From positions 19,493,620 through 19,557,619 of the forward strand of contig JARWIR010000021.1 of the NCBI GenBank assembly GCA_029959085.1: a DNA stretch of 64,000 bases, in the 5' to 3' direction. A program made the translations under genes and the position numbers. This DNA comes from Nemophila menziesii (taxonomy: Eukaryota > Streptophyta > Magnoliopsida > Boraginales > Hydrophyllaceae). Of this stretch, positions 11,660 to 22,658 are shown piece by piece; position 1 is the stretch's first letter; the number at the start of each line of letters is the position of its first letter. The notes below the pieces were generated by a model. The model did no database searches. It was not told the origin of the DNA and was given only the letters and a program-made list of their open reading frames with translations.

Positions 11660-14244
11660 ACACTTAACAAAAGAGAATGTGATGTCTTGTACTTTTTAAT
11701 ATAATTCAATACTTCTAAGATAAAAATTATGGTTGTTTTGATACTAAAATATGAGATTTATCCGTTTATTTAGAAGGATTTGAATTCTTAGCTTTTATAT
11801 GAGATTATTCGTGTTTTAGAGAAATTTGAGGTAGTTTTGTGTTTTACTTTTGTATCTCTTAGAGAATGGAGGATCCAAGGATGTAGAGGTAAACTAGGGA
11901 CTTTAGAGTTGATATTAAAATTTATAGGAACATACTATACTAGAAACAAAACTTACTTGATTGAAATGTTATAGTCAACGATCTTATCACTTGAATGATG
12001 GGATTCCTTCACCATATACATTACCTGTCACACGATAAAAAAATAAGTATCTAATCCATTTTATAAAATTGCATATTAATGTATTTCCCCTTTTTCTAAA
12101 TAGAGTGTCGGAAAAAATATATTAATAAAGTACATATAGAATATATTAAAATAATCTATATATTTTGTACATACAAACTAGTATATTATGCATGTACACA
12201 TACCATATTACTTGAATAATATAACAAATAATCTTCAACCATTAAGGGCAAGGATGGGTCGGTTAACCGATCTAAAGAAAATGTTAATTGGAAAAAGGTC
12301 GGGGCCAAAAGTAAAATTAACCCTAAATTTTTTTTTCCAGGTTTTGAGTTAATCATAATAAATCAAAATATTAATTGTATAAATCTTAATATATGTGAAA
12401 AATACATTAAAAAACAAACAAATTAAATTTGTTCATCTCATGGGCAGAATTTTTGTTGGGGCATACGTGGTTCGGGAACAACACCCCTGAAAAAAGCTAT
12501 TTGACTTAATTACAATATAGGTCTCTATATTATGTAAAATTACACTAAAGGTCCTAATATTACACTAAAATTGTATTATAGATTTTAATATTATATTTGA
12601 ATCAATTACATTGTAAGTCCTTCTATTTGTATAAAATAGCCTATGATATATACAAGTAACATGTTATTCATACAGACAATATAAAGTAAAGCTAAATAAG
12701 GTAATTTGTTAAAGTTTGGGGGCCAAGTAAAGATTATGGAATATTGGGGACCATAAGTTTAATTTTTTTCATCAAGGGTTAAAAAATTGAAAAAAATAGG
12801 AGAAACATGCCACCCTCCCCCTTCTGACAAAAAAATAAAAAATGCCACCCTCCCCCTCCGCCCTTTCCCGTTCCTACCGCTTCCCCCAACCAATATGTGG
12901 CTCCGCCACTGGTTCATATATGTAAAGTTAAATAAACATTATTGAATTAGTATAATAATATCAATTATAATAGATCGTATGGATGTACAAACTATAAAAT
13001 TCATAGATCTGAAATCAAAATCATAAATTCATAACTAACCAAAAGAAACATATGATTTTTTTCATCTTTCTTTCCATCTTCAGTGTAATTTTTTTCCACA
13101 TATATTTTACGATTTTTATGATTAATTTTCACAAGGAAAGAAAGTTGAAAATAAAGGATCTCAAAGAGGGACGAAAGAAGACGAGATAAAGATATGGAAT
13201 GTTTTAGGGTTTTAGACAAGCACTAAAATAGTAGATTATATGGTTCTATAAGGTGAGAAGGGTAAGGCTAGGTAAATGTTTGGGCCGACTAAAAAAAATT
13301 GGCCTATATGTTCGAACATGAATTTTGTTGGACAAAAAATGGGCTGGTTATTTTGGTTGGGTCAGTCAGTTCACAATCCCAACTAGGCTACTCACATGTA
13401 CTTTATACAACTCGACAATCCTTTGACAAAATATATTTATTCAAATCACACGATAAAAATATCTAATAAATATGACAAAAATAGAATATACATTTAAACA
13501 TGAGATCAAATGCTTAATACCAGTTAAACAAATGATAATAATAACTTAACCTCAATATCATTATATATATTAATTGTACAACACATTAGAATTTGTTTCT
13601 CAAGAAATAGTCTTAGGGGGGGGGGTGAATAAGAACTATGCGAATTAAAAATCGGTTCAACTCAATTTAAAAAAAATTCATTTGTTGGTATTACCATATA
13701 GTTACATTAGAGTTACATAAAGAGTTATGATATATGAGTGACACACTCGATCATGAACTTAATGTATATACGCGATGCAAGTTTCTAGCCAATAATCGAA
13801 TAGAAAAAGACACAAGCACTAAGAATGCAATATCTAATTCTAAAATATATAGGAAATATACCAAACACTTGGAATGCACAATAGTAAAGAGAGAGGGAAG
13901 AAAAGTTATGCACATGATTTTAACTGGTTTGACTCTTACAGGCTTAGTCTACTACCTAAAGTCTATTTGACTCTAATGATTTCACAAGTTATTCAACTAG
14001 AACTCCCATGTCTCTCGAAGGTGAGAGTAGAAACCTTTACAAACCCTTTAAAATCATATGACCACATGTGTTATCACTAAACCAAGGAAACCGAGTGTAC
14101 AATATGCCTTCACGATATCACTTCACAAACTCACGAATCCTTTCCTTATGTCTCTCCATACAATAACAAGTATACAATATATACTCATGATATACCACTT
14201 CACACACACACACACACTTGTGAAACTTCACTCATGTATACACC
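11660..14244. other. AT-rich intergenic sequence with possible TE traces
   Basis: No coding feature. 12440-12920 is a G+C-richer patch with C-rich blocks ending TATGTGGCTCCGCCACTGG, a phrase I associate with plant repeats but cannot assign. 13590-13640 has a G10 run within TCTTAGGGG...GTGAATAAG, a signature often seen next to copia elements; only suggestive. A (CA)n microsatellite lies at about 14202-14218. Confidence 0.4.
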
Positions 14245-15805
14245 TGATGTCTCCCTAATTGTTCTTATTTTCGACCCTTGGGAGACATAATTTTTGGTGT
14301 TTATTTAATTAATTTGATAGACTTTTAGACTAAATATGCAATAATCCGGAATTCCCTTTTTATTTCTAGCATTTTTAATTTATTAAACTTTTGCGCGTAA
14401 TATTGGTATTTTTAGTGAAAAGTTTACAGGTTTTAGATGTTAGCTAGGGGAGGAATCCGAGAAGAAAGTCAAAGATCGTGAATTAGAGTCAAGACGTGAA
14501 GATAAATCCCGAAGATATTATTTTTTAGAGCTGAAAAATCCATTTTCCAGGCCATAGAGTGCTGATTTCGAGGTGCTTAAGCGATGATTTAGCTGTTGAC
14601 CTTTGAATAGAAAACATTCCTTATCGAGTTACGGAACTTTAGCAACTGGAATGAGGTCAATCGGAGTTATAACGCATCGGGAAAAGCCGTTTTAGTGAAA
14701 GTGTATCAGCAGTTACGGGATTTTGGGCTTAGAATTTGGGCTTGGACATTTAATTAGTATTTTATTTTCTGGTCCAAGCCCTAGTCCGAATTTATGCTTA
14801 TAAAAGGAGGTCTGGACTTCTATTTTTCACACAATTCACATTCCACAAGATTAAACACCAGAGAGAAGCAACAGAAGGAAGAAAGAAGAAGCTACAAGAG
14901 CTGGAGTGGGTCTATAGCTCCGTTCGTAGTCATTCCAATTCCGGAAATTAGGTTCTTTTTATATTTTAATTTTGTAAACAATATGAATTCCATTTCTTTT
15001 AATTTAGTTTTTAATTTTAATATGAGCTAAGCTTTTCATAGTGCTTGAGAACAAACAATGGGTGAATCTTAATTTTATGAAATAACGAATGTTGAATTTG
15101 GGTTTATATTAAATTAAATTAGATTGGGTTTATTACTCTTTTCGATAATTTGTGATTATTTACTGATTTTAGAGTCGCGAACTAAGAACAGGTATTAGTA
15201 TCTAAGCTATTCCACATAAGTGGCGTGTGGATCATCCTGACGGAGGGTTTAGGTATAGAATTAATTATTCAATCTAGGATAAAAGCTATTGATTCTGACG
15301 AACTTAGCTAATTCTAGGGTCAATGAGGTAAAACACTTAAACATCCAACGGTGGATCATAATTACCCTGACGGGACTAGTGACACTTTAGGATCGCCTTA
15401 TAGTCCACCCTGACGGGGGTATAAGGAATTTAGAATCCCAACCATTGTAATTGACCAATTTAGCCCTTAAACAACATAAGTTAGGAAATAAGATTAGGAG
15501 GATCCTTGCGTTCTCAAGTACTACATCTCATATTGCGTTTTCATTCATTTTACTTGCGTCTTAGATTTTACTTGCATTTATAATTTGTTTTTCATTTAGT
15601 AGTCTTAATCAACAAAACCAAACAAACATATTATTATCTTTTATTTTCATAAGTGCATCAATCACTATTTGTTAGACATTGTGATCAACCATCCCGTCCT
15701 TGGACGAATCTGTATTATCCTTATTACTACTTGGGACAACCGTACACTTGCGGTTGTAGTTCGATTAGCATTTGCATTTATTTTAGAACACACAAAGGAC
15801 CACCA
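14245..15805 (+). repeat. Element A 5' LTR
   Basis: TGATGTCTCCC...CCACCA, 1561 bp. It begins with an inverted repeat (TGATGTCTCCC against GGGAGACATAA, one arm mutated here but perfect in the 3' LTR). TATAAAAG at 14799-14806 is the likely promoter. Four TGACG-containing motifs (15236, 15294, 15366, 15409) lie in the downstream half. Confidence 0.95.
14799..14806 (+). promoter_or_regulatory. Putative LTR TATA box (element A)
   Basis: TATAAAAG in the middle of the 5' LTR, preserved in the 3' LTR at 26003-26010. Position and sequence fit the U3 promoter; the start site is not determined. Confidence 0.65.
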
Positions 15806-15811
15806 AGTTTT

Positions 15812-15829
15812 TGGCGCCGCTGCCGGGGA
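15812..15829 (+). promoter_or_regulatory. Primer binding site, tRNA-Asp type (element A)
   Basis: TGGCGCCGCTGCCGGGGA, separated from the LTR end by the spacer AGTTTT (15806-15811). It is complementary to a tRNA 3' end of the Asp type used by Athila elements. The identical PBS and spacer occur in elements B and C. Confidence 0.85.
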
Positions 15830-15887
15830 CGGTAGCGTGTGACCACGGTGTTTATCCTTTAGTGATAGTGCATTTATTTTATTTTAT

Positions 15888-15898
15888 CAGTTTTACGC
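15888..15898 (+). promoter_or_regulatory. Conserved leader motif CAGTTTTACGC
   Basis: This 11-mer lies 59 nt after the PBS and is kept in element B (36929-36939) and element C (43743-43753) although the surrounding leader differs. It may belong to a packaging or dimerisation signal; its function is unknown. Confidence 0.5.
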
Positions 15899-15938
15899 TT
15901 TTTGTTTGTTAGCTTTTTCAGGTTTTTAGGTTTGGTGT

Positions 15939-17666
15939 ATGCGAAGAAGGCTATTCAAGGATCTAGAGCCAACACCTCCGATCCTTAGTAATCCAGAATC
16001 GCTGATCAGACTTGCGAACAGAAGAAGAAGAGAACGAGAAGCTTTAGAAGTAGAATAATTAAGTAACAGAATGGAGAATATCAATCTTCAAGGTCAACAG
16101 AATAATGGACAAGGCCAGCTAGATGCAAATGGTCAACCTTTAGCTCCAGGCGTTATTCCTCAAGTTCAACCACTAAATCCTAATCCTCAAGTCCAGATAG
16201 TGATGAATCAAGACCCGTGGTTTACTAATGGTCCGCCAGAAGTTCCATTCCGCGCTCCTGCTATAGGAGTAGGTGCTCCAGATATAGATGTTGCGCGATT
16301 CCGTCCAGATTCGGGTATGTTAGCTCAATTCCAAAATTTTGGCAATTTTCGTGGAAGACCATCAGAAGATCCGCTTAGAGCAGTACAGAAGTTTAAACAG
16401 ATATGTGATTCTTATATCACACAAGGAGTTTCAAGAGAACAGATGTATTTTGCTGCGTTTAAATTTTTTGTGATTGATGGAGCGAGTGAATGGCACGATA
16501 CGCAAGATCCTACGAAGATAACCAACTGGGACCAATTAGAGATTGCCTTCTTTGACAGGTATTACCCAAGTAACATGAGATTAGATGCTGAATTAGAATT
16601 GACGCACTTCCGTCAAGAATATGATGAAACTGTGGGTAAGAGTTGGACGAGATTTTAGATGTGTTTGCGTAGAGTTCCCAATCATGGCTTTTCTGAACAA
16701 CACCAATTAAAGATCTTTTATAGAGGCCTTGATGGAACTTCGAGAGAGAAATTGGATACGCTATGTGGAGCAGGTTTTCTTCAAGTTCAACCCGCTCATG
16801 CTAAAATTATTTTAGAGAGAACAGTCAAGAACGAAGTGGGGTGGAATTCAGTAAGAACACCAGTTAAGGGAGTGAATAATGTTGACATGGAAGAGAAATT
16901 TGCTACGCTTGAGAATAAGGTTCAGAATACTATAGAGCAACAATTGAAGCAGCTTACTCTAGCTGTAAAAGAAGGATTTTCGGGTAAGAAGGTAGCTGTG
17001 CATGCTGCACAAGAGGTTTATATGTTATCAATTTGTAAGGTAGATGATCATGATGAGGAAAGTTGTCCGAATAATCAAGAATCCGTGATGTTTATGTCCA
17101 ATAGAGGTAATTTTAATTCAAGTGGTAATGGATATCAGCCTAACAGAAACCATCCTGGGTTTCAATACTCAAATCCTAATGGGGCAGCCAATCCTACTTA
17201 CGCGTATCAGCCGCGTCCTCAAGGCAACAACTATAATCCAAGACCACACAACAATCATCAAGGAGGACAGAATCAAAACAATTATGTACAAAGACAAGCT
17301 CCTCAGAATACTTACGATGAGAATTTAAACCAGAAAGCCTTACCTGCCCATCCACAAGAAGGAGTAGTTACCCTTCAGAAAACCGTTGAAAATTTGATTG
17401 CTCTTCAAACACAAGCTATGGAACGTCAAAATGCAGCCGAAGCAAATATGAAGTTATTTCAGAATCAGCTAAGTCAAATTAATAAACAACTGAATCAACG
17501 TCCGCAAGGACAACTTCCTAGCGATACTGAGAATCCGATACAACATGAAGATTGCAAGGCTGTTACATTAAGAAGTGGTAAGAACCTTCCTCCACCTCCT
17601 TTTCCCGTTATGAAAGAGAAAGAAGTTCCAAGAAAAGAAAAGGAAGTGGGTGAGAAAGAGAAATAG
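15939..17666 (+). pseudogene. Element A gag (three in-frame stops)
   Basis: A single frame runs from an ATG at 15939 (MRRRLFKDLEPTPP) through stops at 16056 (TAA), 16656 (TAG) and 17664 (TAG); an alternative start is ATG 16071. The retrotransposon gag core is clear: FQNFGNFRGRPSEDPLRAV, FKFFVIDGASEW, WDQLEIAFFDRYYP, HFRQEYDETV, then after the stop KIFYRGLDG. Gag would form the nucleocapsid-like particle. A zinc-knuckle remnant around 17030-17075 keeps C-x4-H-x4-C but lacks the first Cys. The C-terminal third is Asn/Gln/Pro-rich followed by a probable coiled coil (about 17365-17500) and a Lys/Glu tail. The same frame continues into protease, so gag and pol were one reading frame. Confidence 0.88.
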
Positions 17667-19799
17667 AATGATAAAGATAGTGAGGTTGAAGAAGTAGAAA
17701 GACCAAGAGAAGTTCCGAAAAAGAGAGATGAAATTGTGAGCAATCGCCCTCCACCACCGTTTCCATCGCGAGTTCAGAAAAAGGGTGATATGGCTGATTT
17801 TCAGAAGTTCTTTAATAGAGTGAAGGGTCTAAGTATTAATATTCCGTTACTTGAGGCGATTCGAGATATTCCTAAGTATACGAAGTTTTTGAAGAGGGCC
17901 CTCACTAACAAAAGGCCTTATTGTGATAATGAGATGATTGGCCTTCCTGAAGAGTGTAGTGCGATTTGCCAGAGTAAATTACCTCCGAAGCTAGTTGATC
18001 CGGGGAGTTTCACGATTCCGATATCAATTGGAGAAGAATGGAAAGGAAAGGCGCTATGTGATTTGGGGGCAAGCATCAATTTGATGCCCAAGTCAATCTT
18101 TGATAAGCTTAAAATTGGAAACGCAAGACCCACTTCTATGGTCTTGCAAATGGAAGACAGGTCTCTTGCTCATCCTGAAGGCCGCATTGAGGATGTCCTT
18201 GTTAAGGCAGGTACACTTATATTTCCTGTTGATTTCGTAATACTTGAATACAATGCAGATAGAAATGTCCCCATTATTTTGGGTAGACCATTCCTAGCTA
18301 CAGGGAGAACATTGATCGATGTAGAAAATGGCGAATTGACAATGAGGATACAAGATGAGGAAGTGAAATTCAATGTATTTCGAGCTATGAAATTCCTAGA
18401 TTCTCAGGAAGATTGCTTCAGAATGGATGTAGTAGAGCAAGCATCGCAAGAGGTATTTAAGTGTTTAAATTTTGATGATATCTTGCAGGCTGCCTTAACA
18501 TTAGATTCACCTGAGATGATGGAGGAGCTTACCGAAACAGTGGCAACTCTCAATTCTGAAAATCCGAAGTATAGGCGTCTGGCCTACGAACCTGTGAGAG
18601 AACCGGGGGAGACTATTCCTAAAAAGAAGCCTTCAATTGAATCTCCTCCGGAATTGGAAGAAAAACCATTGCCATCACACTTGAGGTATGCATATTTGGG
18701 TACTAATGAAACTCTACCTGTCATTGTTTCAGCTAATTTAACAGGTCCTCAAGAAGATAAACTGTTGCGTGTGTTGAGAGCCAACAAAGAAGCAATAGGA
18801 TGGACAATTGCTGATATCAAAGGCATTAGTCCATCCTATTGTCAACATAAAATTATACTCGAAGATACCAATGCACGCTCAGTTGAAGGTCAAAGGAGAT
18901 TGATGCCCGTGATGAAGGATGTGGTAAAGAAAGAGGTGATCAAGCTTTTAGATGCGGGGATTATCTACCCCATTTCGAGCAGTGAATGGGTGAGCCAAGT
19001 TCAGTGTGTACCGAAGAAAGGAGGAATGACAACAGTTCTTAACGATAAAAATGAGGCGATTCCTTCAAGAACGGTAGTAGGTTGGAGAGTTTGCATGGAT
19101 TACAGAAAGCTGAACAAGGCCACCAGAAAAGATCATTTCCCTTTACCCTTCATCGATCAGATGTTAGATAAATTAGCCGGAAGAGAGTACTCCGGGTACA
19201 ATCAGATTTACGTGGCTCCAGAAGATCAACATAAGACTACTTTTACATGCCCATTTGGTACGTTTGCATATCGCAGAATGCCATTTGGGTTGTGTAACGC
19301 TCCCGCTACTTTTCAGAGATGCATGATGGCCATCTTCTGGGATATGATTGATAATTTCCTGGATGTGTTTATGGACGATTTCTCCGTGTTTGGTGATGAT
19401 TTTGATAAGTGTTTGGATAACTTGGAGAAAGTGTTAGTTAGATGCAAGGAATCCGACTTGGTGTTAAACTGGGAGAAGTGTCATTTCATGGTTCGTGAAG
19501 GTATTGTTCTGGGTCACAAAGTTTCGAGTGCTGGTTTAGAGGTTGATAGAGCAAAGATAGAGGTAATCAAAACTCTTCCCCCTCCTGTTTCTGTTAAAGG
19601 GGTAAGGAGTTTTCTTGGCCATGCTGGCTTTCATAGGCGTTTTATTAAGGATTTTTCTAAGATTGCTAAACCGTTATGCAACTTACTCGAAAAGGATTGC
19701 AAATTCCTTTTTGATGAAGCTTGTTTAGCGGCCTTCAAAGCAATCAAAGAAAAGCTTATTTCTGCACCTATAGTGTTACCTCCAGAATTTACCGTTTGA
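17667..19799 (+). pseudogene. Element A pol, first part: aspartic protease and reverse transcriptase
   Basis: Same frame as gag; the open stretch is 17736-19799. The protease is at about 18000-18380: ALCDLGASINLMP active-site region and later PIILGRPFLATGRTLID. RT follows from about 18890: VIKLLDAGIIYPI, CVPKKGGMT, WRVCMDYRKLN, PFGLCNAPATFQRCM, FMDDFSVFG (catalytic Asp pair) and LGHKVSSAGLEV. Between LAGREY and SGYNQI (19190/19191) the residues that normally carry the motif-A catalytic Asp (family form ...FLDGYSGY...) are absent, an in-frame deletion of about 24 bp, so this RT should be dead. At about 19790-19799 a one-base insertion in ACCGTTTGAGG shifts the frame into a stop at the RT-RNase H junction. 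Confidence 0.92.
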
Positions 19800-19803
19800 G
19801 GTT

Positions 19804-21549
19804 ATGTGTGATGCGAGTGATTTGTGTATGGGAGCTGTATTGGGACAGAGGAAAGAGAAGGTTTTTCATTCGATTTACTATGCTAGTAAAACTTTTAGTG
19901 GTGCTCAGATTAATTACACAGTTACAGAAAAAGAGTTACTAGCAGTTGTATATTCATTTGATAAATTTCGCTCTTATCTTCTTGGAGCGAAAGTTATTGT
20001 TTATACAGATCATTCCGCGATCAGATATCTTATGGAAAAGAAAGATGCGAAACCAAGGTTAATCAGATGGGTGTTATTGCTAAAAGAGTTCGATTTAGAG
20101 ATCAAAGATAGAAAGGGTTGTGAGAATCAGGTTGCAGATCATCTATCGCGCTTAGAGGGTTCAGAGATGAATAGTGGTACTGAAGCAGTTAGAGAAGAGT
20201 TTCCTGATGAGAGTTTATTCGCTGTTCGAGATTATGAAGCTCCGTGGTATGCAGATATTGCAAATTTAGTGGTGAGTGGTGTTTTTCCTGAAGGTTCTAC
20301 TTATCAAGAAAGAAAGAGGTTAGCTCATCGTGCTAGACAGTTCTTTTGGGGGGATCCGTTCCACTATAAAGTTTGTGCTGACCAAATGATACGAAGATGT
20401 GTGGCAAGGGAAGAGACTGAATCCATTATAGCTGGGTGCCATGATTCATTATATGGAGGACATTTCAAAGGAGACAGAATTGCTGCGAAGGTATTTCAAT
20501 CAGGTTTCTACTGGCCTTCTCTTATAAAAGATTGTCACGAATATGTTAAGAAATGTACGAGATGCCAGTTTACCGGAAACATATCTAAGAGGGACGAGAT
20601 GCCGCGTAATAATGTGTTAGAGGTTGAGATATTCGATGTTTGGGGTATAGACTTTATGGGTCCTTTCGTTCCTTCAAATGGTAATATCTACATCTTATTA
20701 GCTGTTGATTATGTGTCTAAGTGGGTAGAAGCGGTGGCTTTACCTACTAATGATTCACGAGTGGTGATCAAGTTCTTGAAATCACATATTTTCACTAGAC
20801 ATGGCACACCTAGAGTGATTATTAGCGATGGAGGATCTCATTTCGTTAATAAATATCTGAAGACTGTTCTAGAGAAGTATGGAGTTAGACACCGTGTATC
20901 TACTACCTATCATCCATAATCAAATGGTCAAGCTGAAGTATCGAACCGCGAAGTCAAGTCAATCCTAGAGAAAACCGTTGGTCCTACAAGAAAAGATTGG
21001 TCAATGAAGTTAGATGATGCGTTGTGGGCCTATCGTACTGCGTATAAGACTCCAGTTGGTGCATCTCCTTATCGTATGGTGTATGGTAAGGCTTGTCACT
21101 TACCTTTAGAGCTTGAAATGGGTGCCTATTGGGCAATTGCGCAGTTGAACTTAGATCCTATCTTAGCCGGAAAGAATCGTATGATGAAGCTTAATGAACT
21201 TGACGAATTCCGGTTGCATGCTTATGAAAATGCCAAACTTTACAAAGAAAACACAAAGAAATGGCATGACAATCGGATTCGTACAAAGAACTTTGAAGTG
21301 GGGCAAAGAGTGTTGAAGTATAACTCAAAGTTCAGCAATTATCCGGGTAAGTTAAGATCTAAGTGGTCGGGTCCATACATTGTGACCAAAGTTACACCTC
21401 ATGGGGCGATAGAAATTTAACATCCGCTAGAGAACCGTACCTTTATGGTTAACGGTCACAGATTAAAGATATACCATGGAGGTGAAGATACCAATCGCTC
21501 GGAAGATCCACATCCCGGGGAGGTCATGTATCTCCTCGAGACTCCTTAG
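19804..21549 (+). pseudogene. Element A pol, second part: RNase H and integrase
   Basis: Continues pol in the next frame. RNase H: CDASD (19807), [31 protein letters not shown] keep the D-E-D-D residues. The integrase zinc finger is H..H..CTRC (about 20440-20575). The catalytic core has D in GIDFMGP (20650), D in ISDGG (20827) and E in GQAEVSNRE (20935). A stop TAA at 20917 sits where the family has Gln in HPQ-NG, and another TAA at 21418 where Gln is expected after GAIEI. The C-terminal GPY-type domain is visible ([11 protein letters not shown]). The frame finally ends at TAG 21547. Integrase would insert the cDNA into chromatin; this copy is interrupted twice. Confidence 0.9.
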
Positions 21550-21555
21550 AAGCGT

Positions 21556-21590
21556 GAGGTAACCCGTCGAGCTTAACGACGTTAAACAAA
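21556..21590 (+). promoter_or_regulatory. Conserved post-pol hairpin (element A)
   Basis: GAGGTAAC (21556-21563), then a stem CGTCG (21565-21569) / CGACG (21577-21581), then TTAAACAAAAG. The same block follows the coding region in elements B (38284-38317), C (45641-45680) and D (54720-54760, minus). Loop bases vary while the CGTC/GACG arms are kept. Confidence 0.6.
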
Positions 21591-21726
21591 AGACAATTCA
21601 TTGTATATTAGCTGAGTTTTCAATTTTTGCATTTTAGATTAGTTTGATTTTCGTAATTTTAGTGTTTATTATTAAGAAATGAGGAAGGGTAGTTGTTTTT
21701 GATGATTTCAGGGGTAAAAAGGTCAT

Positions 21727-22265
21727 GAGTTTGGGGTCGATTTGGCGAAAACAGGAGAAAAAGAGGATGGATGTCCAGGAGAAACCGGGAACCCGGTTTT
21801 GGAGCTGGTACCACCCTCTTCAACGCAACACTTGGCGTCTTGGTTCACGACACATCGTCGGAACCGGGTACCCGGATTTTCGAAACCGGGAACCCGGTTT
21901 TGGTGCTGTGATTTCTGAAAAACTCTGACCCAGCGTTTTGGTGGCTTGCGTTTTCGTGCGTTTTGATTCGCGCCATCGACACAAAACCGGGAACCCGCAT
22001 TCCACAGAACCGGGTACCCGGTTTCGGAGTTGTTGTCCTCAAATTTCTCTGACCCGGCGTTTTGAGAAGTGGCGTTTTGGCACGTTTTGACTCGCGCCAT
22101 CGAGAAAATCCGGGTACCCGGTTTCGGCGAGGAAAATCTCTGACCCAGCGTCTTGGGGTCCAGCGTTTTGGTGCGTTATGAAAAAAAAAAATTCAATAAT
22201 TGTTTTACCGCGCCGTCACAGCGACGCGGAACCGGGAACCCGGTTTGCCAAAACCGGGAACCCGG
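21727..22265 (+). repeat. Paired near-palindrome array, CCGGGWACCCGG type (element A)
   Basis: It opens with GAGTTTGGGGT at 21727-21737. Eight copies of a 12-bp near-palindrome follow, starting at 21785, 21864, 21886, 21987, 22010, 22110, 22232 and 22254. They are CCGGGAACCCGG or CCGGGTACCCGG, one copy with a terminal C. Six form pairs 22-23 bp apart (21864/21886, 21987/22010, 22232/22254). Part of the array is a larger tandem repeat marked by CTCTGACCC at 21923, 22047 and 22138 (periods 124 and 91 bp). The region is clearly GC-richer than its surroundings and has no convincing long ORF. Role unknown; see findings. Confidence 0.85.
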
Positions 22266-22336
22266 TTTTGAAGCTGTGATGTCGGTTTTTGAGGCCTTAA
22301 CCTAGTTTTCTTAGCTTCTTTTGCAAGTCTTTACCT

Positions 22337-22639
22337 AAAACGCACCAATAGCCTCCCCACCTCCGAAATTCATCATCCAAAACACTATATATCATCAATT
22401 CCTACCCTCTTTCACCACAAAAACACAAAATCAACTCACCTCCTCTCCAAAATAACATCAAATCCTTAGTTTTTCCCAAGATTCTTCTTCACTCAACCCT
22501 TAAATTAAACCCAATTCTTTCTTCTCCCATCCAAATTAAACAAGACCCATCTCATATTCCACCTAGTTCTTCAATTCATAAGCCTCAAAACATCATAATT
22601 CTAAACTTTTTCTCTAAGTTTTTCATTATTTGAATTTTT
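22337..22639 (+). promoter_or_regulatory. G-poor leader upstream of the third ORF (element A)
   Basis: About 300 nt composed almost only of A, C and T (many CCAAA, TCATC and ACCC strings, hardly any G), between the palindrome array and the third ORF. Such sequence should be unstructured as RNA and could serve as the 5' UTR of a separate mRNA. Elements B and C have equivalent stretches at the same position. Confidence 0.55.
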
Positions 22640-22658
22640 GAGTTTGGGGTGAAAAGAG

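Noticed and set aside
12440..12920. Candidate DNA transposon end (GTGGCTCCGCCACTGG)
   Set aside because: No matching inverted terminus or duplication could be located, so it is mentioned only as unassigned.
13734..14258. Three ORFs of 66-78 residues
   Set aside because: Short, overlapping in different frames, no domain; composition as expected by chance.
17736..21549. Endogenous pararetrovirus
   Set aside because: LTRs, PBS, PPT and a DDE integrase are present and the domain order is Ty3/gypsy.
21720..22105. Overlapping ORFs of 60-125 residues on both strands in the palindrome array
   Set aside because: They arise because GC-rich palindromic repeats lack stops; tandem repeats read in every frame and no domain is seen.
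21785..22265. CRISPR-like array
   Set aside because: Repeats are 12-bp palindromes with irregular spacers inside a plant retrotransposon; no cas genes, wrong organism.
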